Positions 7,096 to 14,848 of a DNA stretch of 15,988 bases are shown here, piece by piece (position 1 is the first letter of the stretch; each line of letters starts with the position of its first letter). Origin of the DNA: Acholeplasmataceae bacterium (GTDB lineage Bacteria > Bacillota_I > Bacilli_A > Acholeplasmatales > Acholeplasmataceae); NCBI GenBank assembly GCA_023264085.1, contig JALQTF010000079.1:1-15988 (forward strand), read 5' to 3'. Both the position numbers and the translations under genes were made by a program. A model generated the notes under the pieces. It was not told the origin of the DNA. It did no database searches and was given only the letters and a program-made list of their open reading frames with translations.

Positions 7096-7286
7096 GACTT
7101 AAGCTGAGTTTTATTTACGCATCCATATCTTTTATAAGTATTTATGTTGTGTTATCTGTGAGTCTTCGTATATTAAAATTAACCGAAAACTATTATTCTC
7201 ATGTGATTGCAGGCATGATTGCTTTAACGGTTGCTATATTCATATTTATTGGTTATTTAATTAAAAATAAAAAAGTACCTAAATAG
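7092..7286 (+). CDS. Small two-helix membrane protein of unknown function
   Basis: A 64-residue protein with two hydrophobic helices (about 6-26 and 38-58) joined by a short polar loop KLTENYYSH and ending in a basic tail NKKVPK, which suggests both ends face the cytoplasm. The start is GTG, overlapping the MsrQ-like stop by 4 nt (GTGA), with AAGGAG eight bases upstream, so translation is coupled. I do not recognise the family. The tight coupling suggests an accessory subunit of the heme protein. Confidence 0.65.
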   Translation: MRLKLSFIYASISFISIYVVLSVSLRILKLTENYYSHVIAGMIALTVAIFIFIGYLIKNKKVPK

Positions 7287-7297
7287 GTACTTTTTTT
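7271..7297. terminator. Bidirectional terminator between the small membrane protein gene and nqrF
   Basis: AAAAGTACCT (7271-7280), a four-base loop AAAT, then AGGTAC and seven T (7285-7297). The minus strand reads a matching hairpin ending in T's. It overlaps the stop codons of both convergent genes and ends the long cyd-nqr operon. Confidence 0.88.
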
Positions 7298-8378
7298 ATG
7301 AAAACTTATCGTAATAAACGTTTTCTTGTTTAATATCGTGCTTATTAAGTACATTGATACAAGCGTTGATCATCCCTGGTGACCCACATAAATATGCTTC
7401 ATGATTGGATAAGTCTCCTACCATACGATCTAGAACGTCTGTAATCAACCCAGTTGCGCCTTTCCAATGATCTTCCTCTAGAGGTTCAGATAATGCTGGA
7501 ATATATTCAAAATTTGGAAACTCTTTAGAAAGTTGATTGAATTCTTCTGTGTAATATAAATCTCTAACTGCTCTTGCACCAAAGAAGTATTTCACTTTTC
7601 TATTCATACCCAATTCTTTTAAACGAAATAAAATAGAACGGATTGGGGCTTTACCAGAACCACCTGCAATACATATGATGGGTTTATCAGAATTTTCTTG
7701 TAGGAAGAAATCACCAAATGGTCCAGTAAGTGTAATTTTATCACCAACTTCTAAAGCTTTATGAACAAATGTTGTAGCTTGTCCATTTGGGACATAACGA
7801 ATCATCATTTCAACATAACTTTTTTCAGATGGATTAGATGCTAATGAATATGCTCTTACAACATCAATCCCAGGGACTTTAATTTGCATAAATTGACCTG
7901 GTTTGAAATCTACCGTAGAAGGTTCGATTAATTTAAATCTAATAAGTTTAATATCATATGTTAGATCTTCTACAACTTCTACGACTGTTTCAAAATCTCT
8001 CGCTGATAATAATTGAGATGGCAAGGCAATTTGCATATTTTCTGTAACTTTTTGTTGACAAGATAGTCTGACACCATCTTCAACTTCTTTTGGAGATAAA
8101 AAGGGTTGTTCCGTTGGTTTTACCCCTGGAACATCTCCAACCAATCTAAATTTACATGTTCCACATGTCGCTTTTCCACCACATGCGGACGGAATAAATA
8201 CTTTATTTTGAGCTAGGGTCGATAGTACTGTATCATCACCATAGACAACAATTTGAGTATCACCATTAATTGTAATAGTTTTTTGACTACTTCCGCCAAG
8301 TACATAATCTAGTAAAATAAGAAGTCCAGTGATTAAGATTAAAATACCAAAAATAATGAGTGGTAAAAATAAATTCAT
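7296..8378 (-). CDS. nqrF: Na+-NQR subunit F, NADH dehydrogenase (2Fe-2S/FAD)
   Basis: Takes electrons from NADH at the cytoplasmic face and feeds them to the membrane part of NQR. Residues 1-25 form one membrane anchor. The ferredoxin domain has C66, C72, C75 and C107 (C-x5-C-x2-C pattern, then LSC), matching a 2Fe-2S site. The FAD domain has the flavin motif RAYSLAS, and the NADH domain has GGSGKAPIRSILF, an FGARAVRDLYY segment and the C-terminal YLCGSPGM. At 360 aa it is somewhat shorter than the usual 400 or so. AGGAGG lies seven bases before the ATG. It is the last gene of the operon, 9 bases after nqrE. NqrF distinguishes this system from Rnf, which uses RnfB and RnfC instead. Confidence 0.95.
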   Translation of the reverse strand: MNLFLPLIIFGILILITGLLILLDYVLGGSSQKTITINGDTQIVVYGDDTVLSTLAQNKVFIPSACGGKATCGTCKFRLVGDVPGVKPTEQPFLSPKEVEDGVRLSCQQKVTENMQIALPSQLLSARDFETVVEVVEDLTYDIKLIRFKLIEPSTVDFKPGQFMQIKVPGIDVVRAYSLASNPSEKSYVEMMIRYVPNGQATTFVHKALEVGDKITLTGPFGDFFLQENSDKPIICIAGGSGKAPIRSILFRLKELGMNRKVKYFFGARAVRDLYYTEEFNQLSKEFPNFEYIPALSEPLEEDHWKGATGLITDVLDRMVGDLSNHEAYLCGSPGMINACINVLNKHDIKQENVYYDKFS

Positions 8379-8387
8379 TCTAACCTC

Positions 8388-8957
8388 CTATAACGATAAT
8401 CCAGCAAAGCCTGAAAATGCTAATGCTAAAATTCCTAAAATAATAAACACAATTGCTCTACCTCTAAGTCCTTTAGGAAGGTCTCCGTAGACAGCTAGTT
8501 TTTCCCTAATAGATGCTACTAAAACGATTGCAAGGAGCCAGCCAATGGATGAGCCAAAGGCAAAAACAGTTGTTTCTGCATAATTATAATCTCTAGTAAC
8601 AAAAAATTGACTCACTGCTAGCACCACACAATTCACTGTGATCAAAGGTAGGTATACACCAAAGGCACTGTAGAGTGATGGAATATATTTTTCTAATAAA
8701 ATTTCTAATACTTGTACAACAGCGGCAATCGTAATGATGAATGCAAGTAAACTTAAGTCTGTTGTATTTGTTAGTACTAAAAGTTGATAGATAGGGTAAT
8801 TGATAACTGCTGTTAACGTCACAACGATTACAACTGCGATACCCATACCTCTTGCATTTTTAACATTTGTTGAAATTGCAATAAGGGGACACATCCCTAA
8901 AATTAATGTAAGTGCAATATTATTGCTTAAAATCGTGGATATAAAAAAGTCTAACAT
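8388..8957 (-). CDS. nqrE: Na+-NQR subunit E (RnfA-like)
   Basis: A 189-residue protein with six membrane helices, one of the two inverted partners (NqrD/NqrE) that hold a 2Fe-2S cluster in the middle of the membrane. Both expected cysteines are present: C23 in ILGMCPLIAIS and C110 in LPLITVNCVV. The C terminus ends in the family-typical LAFSGFAGLSL. The length is typical (about 190-200). AGGAGG stands ten bases before the ATG and overlaps the end of nqrD (gap 3 nt). In the known NQR and Rnf structures this cluster relays electrons from the NADH side to FMN on the outer side. Compare the cysteine-less copy at 11121-11723. Confidence 0.95.
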   Translation of the reverse strand: MLDFFISTILSNNIALTLILGMCPLIAISTNVKNARGMGIAVVIVVTLTAVINYPIYQLLVLTNTTDLSLLAFIITIAAVVQVLEILLEKYIPSLYSAFGVYLPLITVNCVVLAVSQFFVTRDYNYAETTVFAFGSSIGWLLAIVLVASIREKLAVYGDLPKGLRGRAIVFIILGILALAFSGFAGLSL

Positions 8958-8960
8958 AAA

Positions 8961-9584
8961 TTAAGCCTCCTCATATGATTTGGCCCAATTTCTTAAGATC
9001 CAAATCATAAGTCCTACGATAAAGAATGCACCAGAAGCTGTACCCATCGATGCCCACAAGGTAAAATTATCAGGGAGCACTTGAATGCCAAATAAAGTAC
9101 CGAATGCTAAAGGTTCACGAATAATGGCAACGAGTACTAAAACAAACGTATAGCCCATACCACTGAAAAATCCGTCAATAATAGAATATTTCCAAGGATT
9201 TTTTATCGCGAATGCTTCTGAACGACCCATAACGATACAATTCGTGATGATAAGTCCTACATAAGCTCCTAAAGAAGCATAAATATCAGGAAAATATGCT
9301 TGTAAAAATTTCTGTACAAAAATTGTGAATGTAGAAATAATGATCATATAGGTCACAATTCTTAATTTTGCTGGAATATAATTTCTAAACATCGATACAA
9401 ACATCGAACTAAACATTGTAACAAATGTCACGCCAAGACCCATTGCAATTGCATTAGGAACGGTATTTGAAATTGCAAGAGAACTACAAATCCCTAACAC
9501 AGCAACAAATACTGGGTTATTGGTTTTCATCCCATTTTTTAAGATGTTAAACCATTTAGTATATCTAATTCTTATCAGTTTCAT
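8961..9584 (-). CDS. nqrD: Na+-NQR subunit D (RnfE-like)
   Basis: A 207-residue membrane protein, partner of NqrE. It keeps both cluster cysteines: C33 in VLGICSSLAIS and C116 in IITNCIVMGR. The NNPVF motif before the first helix is standard for NqrD/RnfE. I keep the first ATG because the 18 residues before M19 align with the normal amphipathic start (WFNILKNG), and because it overlaps the nqrC stop by 4 nt (ATGA). Together with NqrE it completes the intramembrane 2Fe-2S site. Compare the divergent paralogue at 11720-12349. Confidence 0.95.
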   Translation of the reverse strand: MKLIRIRYTKWFNILKNGMKTNNPVFVAVLGICSSLAISNTVPNAIAMGLGVTFVTMFSSMFVSMFRNYIPAKLRIVTYMIIISTFTIFVQKFLQAYFPDIYASLGAYVGLIITNCIVMGRSEAFAIKNPWKYSIIDGFFSGMGYTFVLVLVAIIREPLAFGTLFGIQVLPDNFTLWASMGTASGAFFIVGLMIWILRNWAKSYEEA

Positions 9585-10198
9585 GCGTTATCCCTACCTT
9601 CTAATAGGTCTCTGTAAATAAAATAGCTTTCATTAATGATATTTTGAAATCCATTGGATGTACCTGTAGCACCAGATAATTGATCGACTTCATTTTCTAG
9701 ATCTCCTTCTGGTCCAATCGGTCCTACAATCACAGGAGTCAATGTTTCACCTGCTAATGGTAAATTCAGAAATTGGTCTAGAAATCCTCTCGTAGAAACA
9801 TCTTTTCCTAATTGTTCTTCTTGTATGAGTACACTTACATTAATAATTCTAGTGAAATTTTCATCCAGTGTCATAATACCAATAATATCTCCCCAAACAC
9901 CTGAGGCATCAAAAAGTCCAAAAATCACAGAGATATTATTGTTTTCTAAATTAATATATACATTTAATTCTTGGCCTTCATAGACATAAGTTTCCACTTG
10001 AATGGTTGCATCAAATACATCAAATATATTAGAATCATCGTATGCAATGTTGTTGTGATTTAATACTGCAGCATAATATGCTTTATTTTGATTTTGTTCA
10101 ATCTTTTCAGAGAACAGTAAATCCATAGAAATAAATGCAAATGAGGTAAAAAATGCAACAACCGTTATGAATATTAAAAGTTTAATATATTGATTCAT
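9581..10198 (-). CDS. nqrC: Na+-NQR subunit C (RnfG-like), covalent FMN protein
   Basis: A 205-residue protein with one N-terminal membrane helix (about 4-28) and an extracytoplasmic FMN-binding domain. The flavinylation motif D-x-x-S-G-A-T-x-T is complete (DQLSGATGT), with T178 the expected attachment site for FMN by ApbE. The start is the ATG at 10198 after AAAGGGGG; an upstream in-frame ATG at 10252 lies inside nqrB and is rejected. It is 1 nt after the nqrB stop and overlaps nqrD by 4 nt. The domain is shorter than in many NqrC proteins (about 250 aa) and closer to RnfG. No apbE gene is visible in the window, so the flavin transferase must be encoded elsewhere. Confidence 0.92.
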   Translation of the reverse strand: MNQYIKLLIFITVVAFFTSFAFISMDLLFSEKIEQNQNKAYYAAVLNHNNIAYDDSNIFDVFDATIQVETYVYEGQELNVYINLENNNISVIFGLFDASGVWGDIIGIMTLDENFTRIINVSVLIQEEQLGKDVSTRGFLDQFLNLPLAGETLTPVIVGPIGPEGDLENEVDQLSGATGTSNGFQNIINESYFIYRDLLEGRDNA

Positions 10199-10199
10199 C

Positions 10200-11117
10200 T
10201 TATTCCCCCTTTTCAATTTGTTCAACAGGTTCAAACATTGGTCCAACAGCATTCATGATGATAACCGCATATACAATACCTTCTGAAGCATTTGCTAAAC
10301 CACGAATAATGACAGTAATTAAAGCGATACCAATACCATAATATATTCTAGCTTTAGTTGTTCTAGGTGCCGTCACTGGATCTGTAGCAACAAATAAAGA
10401 AATAAATAACAATTGTCCTTGGAATAATGCAACAAACCCATCAGAAAATTGTCCAGGATAATAATTGCCTAATACTGCTGTCGCTAAAGCAGTTGTCAAA
10501 AGAATCGTAAGTGGGATTTTCCAGTCGACAGCTCTCAAGAAAAGCAATACTGCTCCAACAACCCATACTCCCAATACAAACGTTGAGCCAATGGAATTCG
10601 GGTATCTCCCAAGTAATAAGTTAAAAAATTGTTCACTTGTTCCAAAAAAAGTTACATCTGTTAAGTTAATAGACTCGACAATATTGCCAGTGATCGGATC
10701 AATAAAGTTCGCACCTACAGCAATTGGAAAGGTGACAAGTAAAAATAAGTACGCCATCATTGCTGGATGGAATATATTTCTGCCTAATCCACCAAAAATC
10801 ATTTTTCCAAAGAAGACCCCAAATACAGTCCCAACAATGACCATATATAATGGTAGTTGTGGAGGCATCAACAATACAATAAGTAATGGTGTATCTAAAG
10901 CTCCAGCGTTAAACTTATAAGGTTGTTTTCTTACTTTTACAAATACATATTCAACTGTGACACCGGAAATGATTGCAACAAGTCCCATAAGCAATACATA
11001 TGGTGTATATACCAATGCACCAATGACAAGTAACACACTTAATAATATGGTGGAAATGGTAATATTTTTGATATTAACTCTTGGGTTTTGAGCTTTTAAA
11101 ATATTTTGATTTTGCAT
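10200..11117 (-). CDS. nqrB: Na+-NQR subunit B (RnfD-like), membrane subunit
   Basis: A 305-residue polytopic membrane protein of the NqrB/RnfD family, central to Na+ transport and electron transfer. Typical motifs are FGGLGRNIFHPAMMAYL, LLLGRYPNSIGSTF (normally G-SIGETS) and ATDPVTAPRTTKAR. It is as short as RnfD; NqrB is usually about 400 aa. The S/T-G-A-T motif to which FMN is bound in most NqrB and RnfD is not visible in the loop between the FHPAM helix and LLLG, so this subunit may lack that flavin. A GGAGGG site precedes the ATG, 3 nt after the stop of the E' gene. NqrB normally follows nqrA; here its upstream neighbours are the B'C', D' and E' genes. Confidence 0.9.
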   Translation of the reverse strand: MQNQNILKAQNPRVNIKNITISTILLSVLLVIGALVYTPYVLLMGLVAIISGVTVEYVFVKVRKQPYKFNAGALDTPLLIVLLMPPQLPLYMVIVGTVFGVFFGKMIFGGLGRNIFHPAMMAYLFLLVTFPIAVGANFIDPITGNIVESINLTDVTFFGTSEQFFNLLLGRYPNSIGSTFVLGVWVVGAVLLFLRAVDWKIPLTILLTTALATAVLGNYYPGQFSDGFVALFQGQLLFISLFVATDPVTAPRTTKARIYYGIGIALITVIIRGLANASEGIVYAVIIMNAVGPMFEPVEQIEKGE

Positions 11118-11120
11118 ACA

Positions 11121-11723
11121 TTACCCTCCAAAACCGCTAAAAATTAATGCAATAATTGACAATATAATAAGTTGTAAAGGTAACCCTTGAAATGATTTAG
11201 GTACAACCTTCATCTCTAATTGATTTTCAATAAATTTTAGTATATTGAGAACAAATGCATATCCAAATACCACTACTATCGATAACAACAATGACTCTAA
11301 TAATGTTGTTACACTTGATGTGATGACAATTACAGAACCTAATACAATCGTGCTTGGAAGCACACCTTTAAATTCGTTTTGTAGATTTTTAAATTGATTT
11401 GGGAAAAACTTAGATAGTAATCCTAAAACTATATAATTGACTAAAATGATAACAACGATAAAGGTGATGGTTCTAAAGTATGTTAAATCGCGTACGATCT
11501 CACCCAAAGCATCAAGTTCAATCAACAAGGATTGTTGAATCACAAAACTCATCATGCTAGATAATGGTAAAACAATGAATATGACTAATACTCTTTTATT
11601 AATCATTGTATGTTTTTTTTCAATAAATAATTGATGATCAATACCTAAATAAAAACTTAAAATGATATTACTTACAAAGACGGCAGCAATAATCATTTCA
11701 AAAAGATTTGTAAACTCTATCAT
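11121..11723 (-). CDS. Degenerate NqrE/RnfA paralogue (E'), without cluster cysteines
   Basis: A 200-residue protein with six hydrophobic helices. It aligns with NqrE: SNIILSFYLGID matches SNNIALTLILGMC, LPSTIVLG matches LPLITVNC, and it ends IFSGFGG like AFSGFAG. The two cysteines that bind the intramembrane 2Fe-2S cluster are replaced by D29 and G129, and there is no cysteine anywhere in the protein. It therefore cannot build the cluster and is probably structural, or has a new role. AAAGGAG precedes the ATG, which overlaps the D' stop by 4 nt. It forms a pair with D' just as NqrE pairs with NqrD. The homology is clear from key blocks and gene order, but the sequence is much changed. Confidence 0.85.
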   Translation of the reverse strand: MIEFTNLFEMIIAAVFVSNIILSFYLGIDHQLFIEKKHTMINKRVLVIFIVLPLSSMMSFVIQQSLLIELDALGEIVRDLTYFRTITFIVVIILVNYIVLGLLSKFFPNQFKNLQNEFKGVLPSTIVLGSVIVITSSVTTLLESLLLSIVVVFGYAFVLNILKFIENQLEMKVVPKSFQGLPLQLIILSIIALIFSGFGG

Positions 11724-12349
11724 GATTTTGCTCCTTTATTCATTAGATTTCTAAAAAGTGCCATCAATAAACTTAATATGAGAAAAGCACCAAATGGACT
11801 ATCTATGAGTGTGAAACTATAAGCCACATCAAACACACGCATTTGTAATCCAAAAAGTCTAACTGCGCCAGTCGTTAAAATAGAACGAATGATCGCAATT
11901 AAAATTAATGTTACTAAAAATGATATCCCTTGAGTCGCTACTTTTATTAAAGCATTTTTAAAAGTATCCTTGTCAAGCGTTTTAGAATTTGTTTGTGTGA
12001 GAATCATACCACTGACAGCAGTTAATGGTAAATAGATTCCAATAGCATCATACATTGCTAAGTCATATACTTGTAATACCAATTCAGAAATAGATACTAA
12101 TGTGGCGACAAGTAAAATATTGACTAAAATATTTAATTGTTCTGGTACTTTACTTAATAGACCTCTTTTTATTAGAAATGCTACTACCAAAATGACAAGT
12201 ACATTGATACCGGCAATAATAGACAATGATAAATCGTTTGTAAGTGCTAATACTGGCGCAATCGAAAGCATCAAGATGAATACTGGGTTATTATTTGTAA
12301 GCGATTGAGTCATTGTATCAGAAATGAATTGTTTAGTTGTTGTCTTCAT
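11720..12349 (-). CDS. Degenerate NqrD/RnfE paralogue (D'), without cluster cysteines
   Basis: A 209-residue membrane protein with about six helices. The NNNPVF motif at 19-24 and the following helix match NqrD/RnfE, but the first cluster cysteine is A31 (LSIAPVLALT against LGICSSLAIS) and the second is G114 (IYLPLTAVSG against AYVGLIITNC). No cysteine exists in the protein. Helix layout and length are normal, so the fold is probably kept without the 2Fe-2S cluster. The start overlaps the end of the B'C' gene by 17 nt in another frame, with GAGGTGAG upstream; the stop overlaps E' by 4 nt. It stands in the operon as the partner of E'. Confidence 0.88.
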   Translation of the reverse strand: MKTTTKQFISDTMTQSLTNNNPVFILMLSIAPVLALTNDLSLSIIAGINVLVILVVAFLIKRGLLSKVPEQLNILVNILLVATLVSISELVLQVYDLAMYDAIGIYLPLTAVSGMILTQTNSKTLDKDTFKNALIKVATQGISFLVTLILIAIIRSILTTGAVRLFGLQMRVFDVAYSFTLIDSPFGAFLILSLLMALFRNLMNKGAKS

Positions 12350-13823
12350 TTAAACTCACCTCTTCATTTTGATATTGATTGATAACATCGTCAACGATAA
12401 GTTGCAATGCATTCCATGTGCCTGTCGCACCAGCATTTAGATCTTCTGGAATATTAAATGCCTCAATGCTAAGTCCAATAATGTCTTCAACAGATTGAGC
12501 ATCAAAATAAGCAGCACCTTGAACTTCTTCGTGTCTCACAACATAATAATTTACAATGGTATCTGTGTATGGATTGACAACAACAATCACGTTGATTGGT
12601 CCCCAGAATCCATCACTCACCATGTTGTACATCAACACTTCAATGGTAGACGTTTCTGTATTGAAAATTTCGTAAACACCTTGTATCGTTCCATATGCAT
12701 CTTCGTTATAAAGTCTTGAAGATTCAAGATTTTGAACAAACACGGATGGGTCATATTCTTCAAAATATTGAAGTACATCGACTTTAGGTCGACCGATTTG
12801 AGGTCCAAAATATAACCATCCTGCTTGAATAAATGCAAAAATTCCAACGACTGATAACCCAATGTTTACAACATATTTTGTCGTTTTATTTGATGAATTA
12901 AATAATGGATGTTGATTCATCATAGGAACCATTATCAATGCAAACAAGGTTGCATAGACAACTGCATGTGAGACAGAATTAGAGAACATAAATGCTGCAA
13001 CAATGGTTATAATGAATGCCAAGATAATTTTAGATGTGTCGTTTTTTGGTAAAAGGATACGATCTGTTAATACAAATAATAGTATAAACAATGCTTCAAA
13101 TTGAAACACAAACTCTAATACATCAAAATTTAATGTGTAATTTGCTAATAACATTAAAAATAATAAAACCATTGGAAGCAGCAAGGATGATCTATCTTTA
13201 AGAAGTCTTACAAATACAAGAATTAGAAAGATAGGCAACCCTGCAACGACAAGACGCCAAACAGTTGCTGTTGAATCGATTGAAATTGAAAAATTAATCC
13301 AATTGCTAAATAACCTGGTGGAAGCAAGTGCATTGAATATTTGAGTATCAAATGTATTGGGAATGACAACCGAACTTAAAGAGATTCTAAATCCTACAGA
13401 CAAGATGATGATTGCTACTAACGCTGGCGATACAAATCTATGTTCAAAGCCACCAAATACAAGTTTTGTTATAAGCACTGCAACGATTCCAACCATGATC
13501 GTAATAATAACTGGCGTAAAATAAGGTACAAAAACACCGATTGTTAATGCCGTTAATAAATAATGATTATTTTTAGCTAAGGCTTTTGCTTGGGCTCTAT
13601 CTAAATTTTGTGAGTGTGAATAAAATAATATCTCTGTTTCTTTAATCACAAATACTAAAGCAACAATATTTAGTATATGTTGAACACCATAAATAAAGCC
13701 TTGTTGTAGGATTGTTAGGATAACAAAATACCCAAGTAAAACGATTAATGAATTTTTGTTGAAATTCAAAGCGTTCCAAGTTTTTTTGTCATCTACTTGT
13801 TTTGATTGATTTTTTACTGCCAT
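12333..13823 (-). CDS. Fused NqrB/RnfD-like and NqrC/RnfG-like protein (B'C')
   Basis: A 496-residue fusion. Residues 1 to about 310 are a divergent NqrB/RnfD membrane domain, recognised by LVFGGFEHRFVSPALVAI, which matches MIFGGLGRNIFHPAMMAY of nqrB, and by TDRILLP in place of TDPVTAP. A helix at about 316-340 equals the membrane anchor of NqrC. Residues from about 345 form an FMN-binding domain with D-L-N-A-G-A-T-G-T; T467 is the likely FMN site, with Ala where Ser or Thr is usual. There is no cysteine. The N-terminal domain has lost the GSIGETS-like segment and has no GAT motif. The gene overlaps cydB by 10 nt and D' by 17 nt. The start ATG has AAAGGA some way upstream, so initiation is probably coupled to cydB. 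Confidence 0.85.
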   Translation of the reverse strand: MAVKNQSKQVDDKKTWNALNFNKNSLIVLLGYFVILTILQQGFIYGVQHILNIVALVFVIKETEILFYSHSQNLDRAQAKALAKNNHYLLTALTIGVFVPYFTPVIITIMVGIVAVLITKLVFGGFEHRFVSPALVAIIILSVGFRISLSSVVIPNTFDTQIFNALASTRLFSNWINFSISIDSTATVWRLVVAGLPIFLILVFVRLLKDRSSLLLPMVLLFLMLLANYTLNFDVLEFVFQFEALFILLFVLTDRILLPKNDTSKIILAFIITIVAAFMFSNSVSHAVVYATLFALIMVPMMNQHPLFNSSNKTTKYVVNIGLSVVGIFAFIQAGWLYFGPQIGRPKVDVLQYFEEYDPSVFVQNLESSRLYNEDAYGTIQGVYEIFNTETSTIEVLMYNMVSDGFWGPINVIVVVNPYTDTIVNYYVVRHEEVQGAAYFDAQSVEDIIGLSIEAFNIPEDLNAGATGTWNALQLIVDDVINQYQNEEVSLNEDNN

Positions 13824-14848
13824 GTTGAAGGGTCATCCTTTCTAAAAAAGTAGACATACTTTTGTCCCTGATACATCAAAACAACAGGTACAATGATTGC
13901 AACAACAGTACCAATAATTGTTAATGCCGTTGTCGAAGACATTACATCAACAATTGCCAATCCTTCTATGTATGCAACTTTAGAAAATAATACGTAAGGA
14001 AAAGTACCTATAAACCCAGTCGCGATAAATAATGCCAATCCTAAAAAGAAAGCGCCATAGACAAGTAATGGTTTTTTAAGATAAGAAAACAACGTTAACA
14101 ACATAAAAAGTAATAACGCTGCTAAAGGTAATGCAATTAAAAACGGGTGATTAGAGAAAAGTTCTCCTGAAATAATTGATACTAGATTATTGTTGATGCC
14201 CATTAAAATTAATGCAAATAACAATGGTATAAAATAAATAATGCCGTATTTTTTAATTAAATTAAAGGCTTGTTCACCCAAATCATTTAACTTATTAAGT
14301 TTTAACCAAACAGCCCCCATGATGACAGAGAGTCCAACTAAAAACACACCGCCACTCACTGATGCTGTGTTAAAAACACTAAATACGTTCATGTCCATTG
14401 ATCCATTTTCATATGGAAATCCTAAAAACAATGTAACTAAATATACACCTAAAACAAACATTAATAAAATGCCTGAAATTGTCCAAGCAAGACTCATATA
14501 CTTAATCCATTTAGGATTGTCATCTTTAAAAAGAAGTTCTACACTGAGTCCTCTAAATATAATGGCAATCAAAAGTAAGAAAGCAGGAATATAAATTCCA
14601 CTAAATATCTCTCCAAAAGCTTCAGGAAAGACCGCAAATGTTAATCCTACAGATGCTATTAGCCAAACTTCGATGCCATCAGAATGCAAACCAGCGACGC
14701 GTTGCATCTTTCTTTTAAGTTGATTATCTTTTGCAATGAAAATATTTAAAATACCAACACCGATCGTTGGTATTTCTTGAACAAGATAAATGAAATAAGC
14801 TAAACCTATTACAAAATATAAAATATTCGCTAAAAGTTCTTGTGTCAT
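13814..14848 (-). CDS. cydB: Cytochrome bd oxidase subunit II
   Basis: A 344-residue protein with about eight or nine membrane helices, subunit II of the bd-type oxidase that reduces oxygen to water. Recognised by SDGIEVWLIASVG (family: WDGN-VWLI), FSGIYIPAF, the late IGTFPYVLFS and the VDVMSSTTALTI block (family: WDATSSQLTL). The proton-path aspartate in the DG-EVW motif is D57. The N-terminal TDGFD-GVG motif is changed to QEIPTIGVG, so the first Asp is Glu and the second Thr; this subunit is divergent. The start overlaps the cydA stop by 4 nt (ATGA), with GGAGAAGG inside cydA as the ribosome site. Confidence 0.9.
   Translation of the reverse strand: MTQELLANILYFVIGLAYFIYLVQEIPTIGVGILNIFIAKDNQLKRKMQRVAGLHSDGIEVWLIASVGLTFAVFPEAFGEIFSGIYIPAFLLLIAIIFRGLSVELLFKDDNPKWIKYMSLAWTISGILLMFVLGVYLVTLFLGFPYENGSMDMNVFSVFNTASVSGGVFLVGLSVIMGAVWLKLNKLNDLGEQAFNLIKKYGIIYFIPLLFALILMGINNNLVSIISGELFSNHPFLIALPLAALLLFMLLTLFSYLKKPLLVYGAFFLGLALFIATGFIGTFPYVLFSKVAYIEGLAIVDVMSSTTALTIIGTVVAIIVPVVLMYQGQKYVYFFRKDDPSTWQ

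Noticed and set aside
10199..10252. ATG at 10252 as the nqrC start
   Set aside because: It lies within nqrB and would add 18 residues not typical of NqrC; the ATG at 10198 follows AAAGGGGG and directly precedes the membrane anchor.
10465..10920. Plus-strand open frame of 151 codons
   Set aside because: It is antisense to nqrB, lacks a ribosome site, and is rich in Pro, Asn and Thr as expected for a shadow of membrane-protein codons.
12632..12862. Minus-strand 76-codon frame inside the B'C' gene
   Set aside because: It is an out-of-frame reading of the FMN domain coding region, with no ribosome site.
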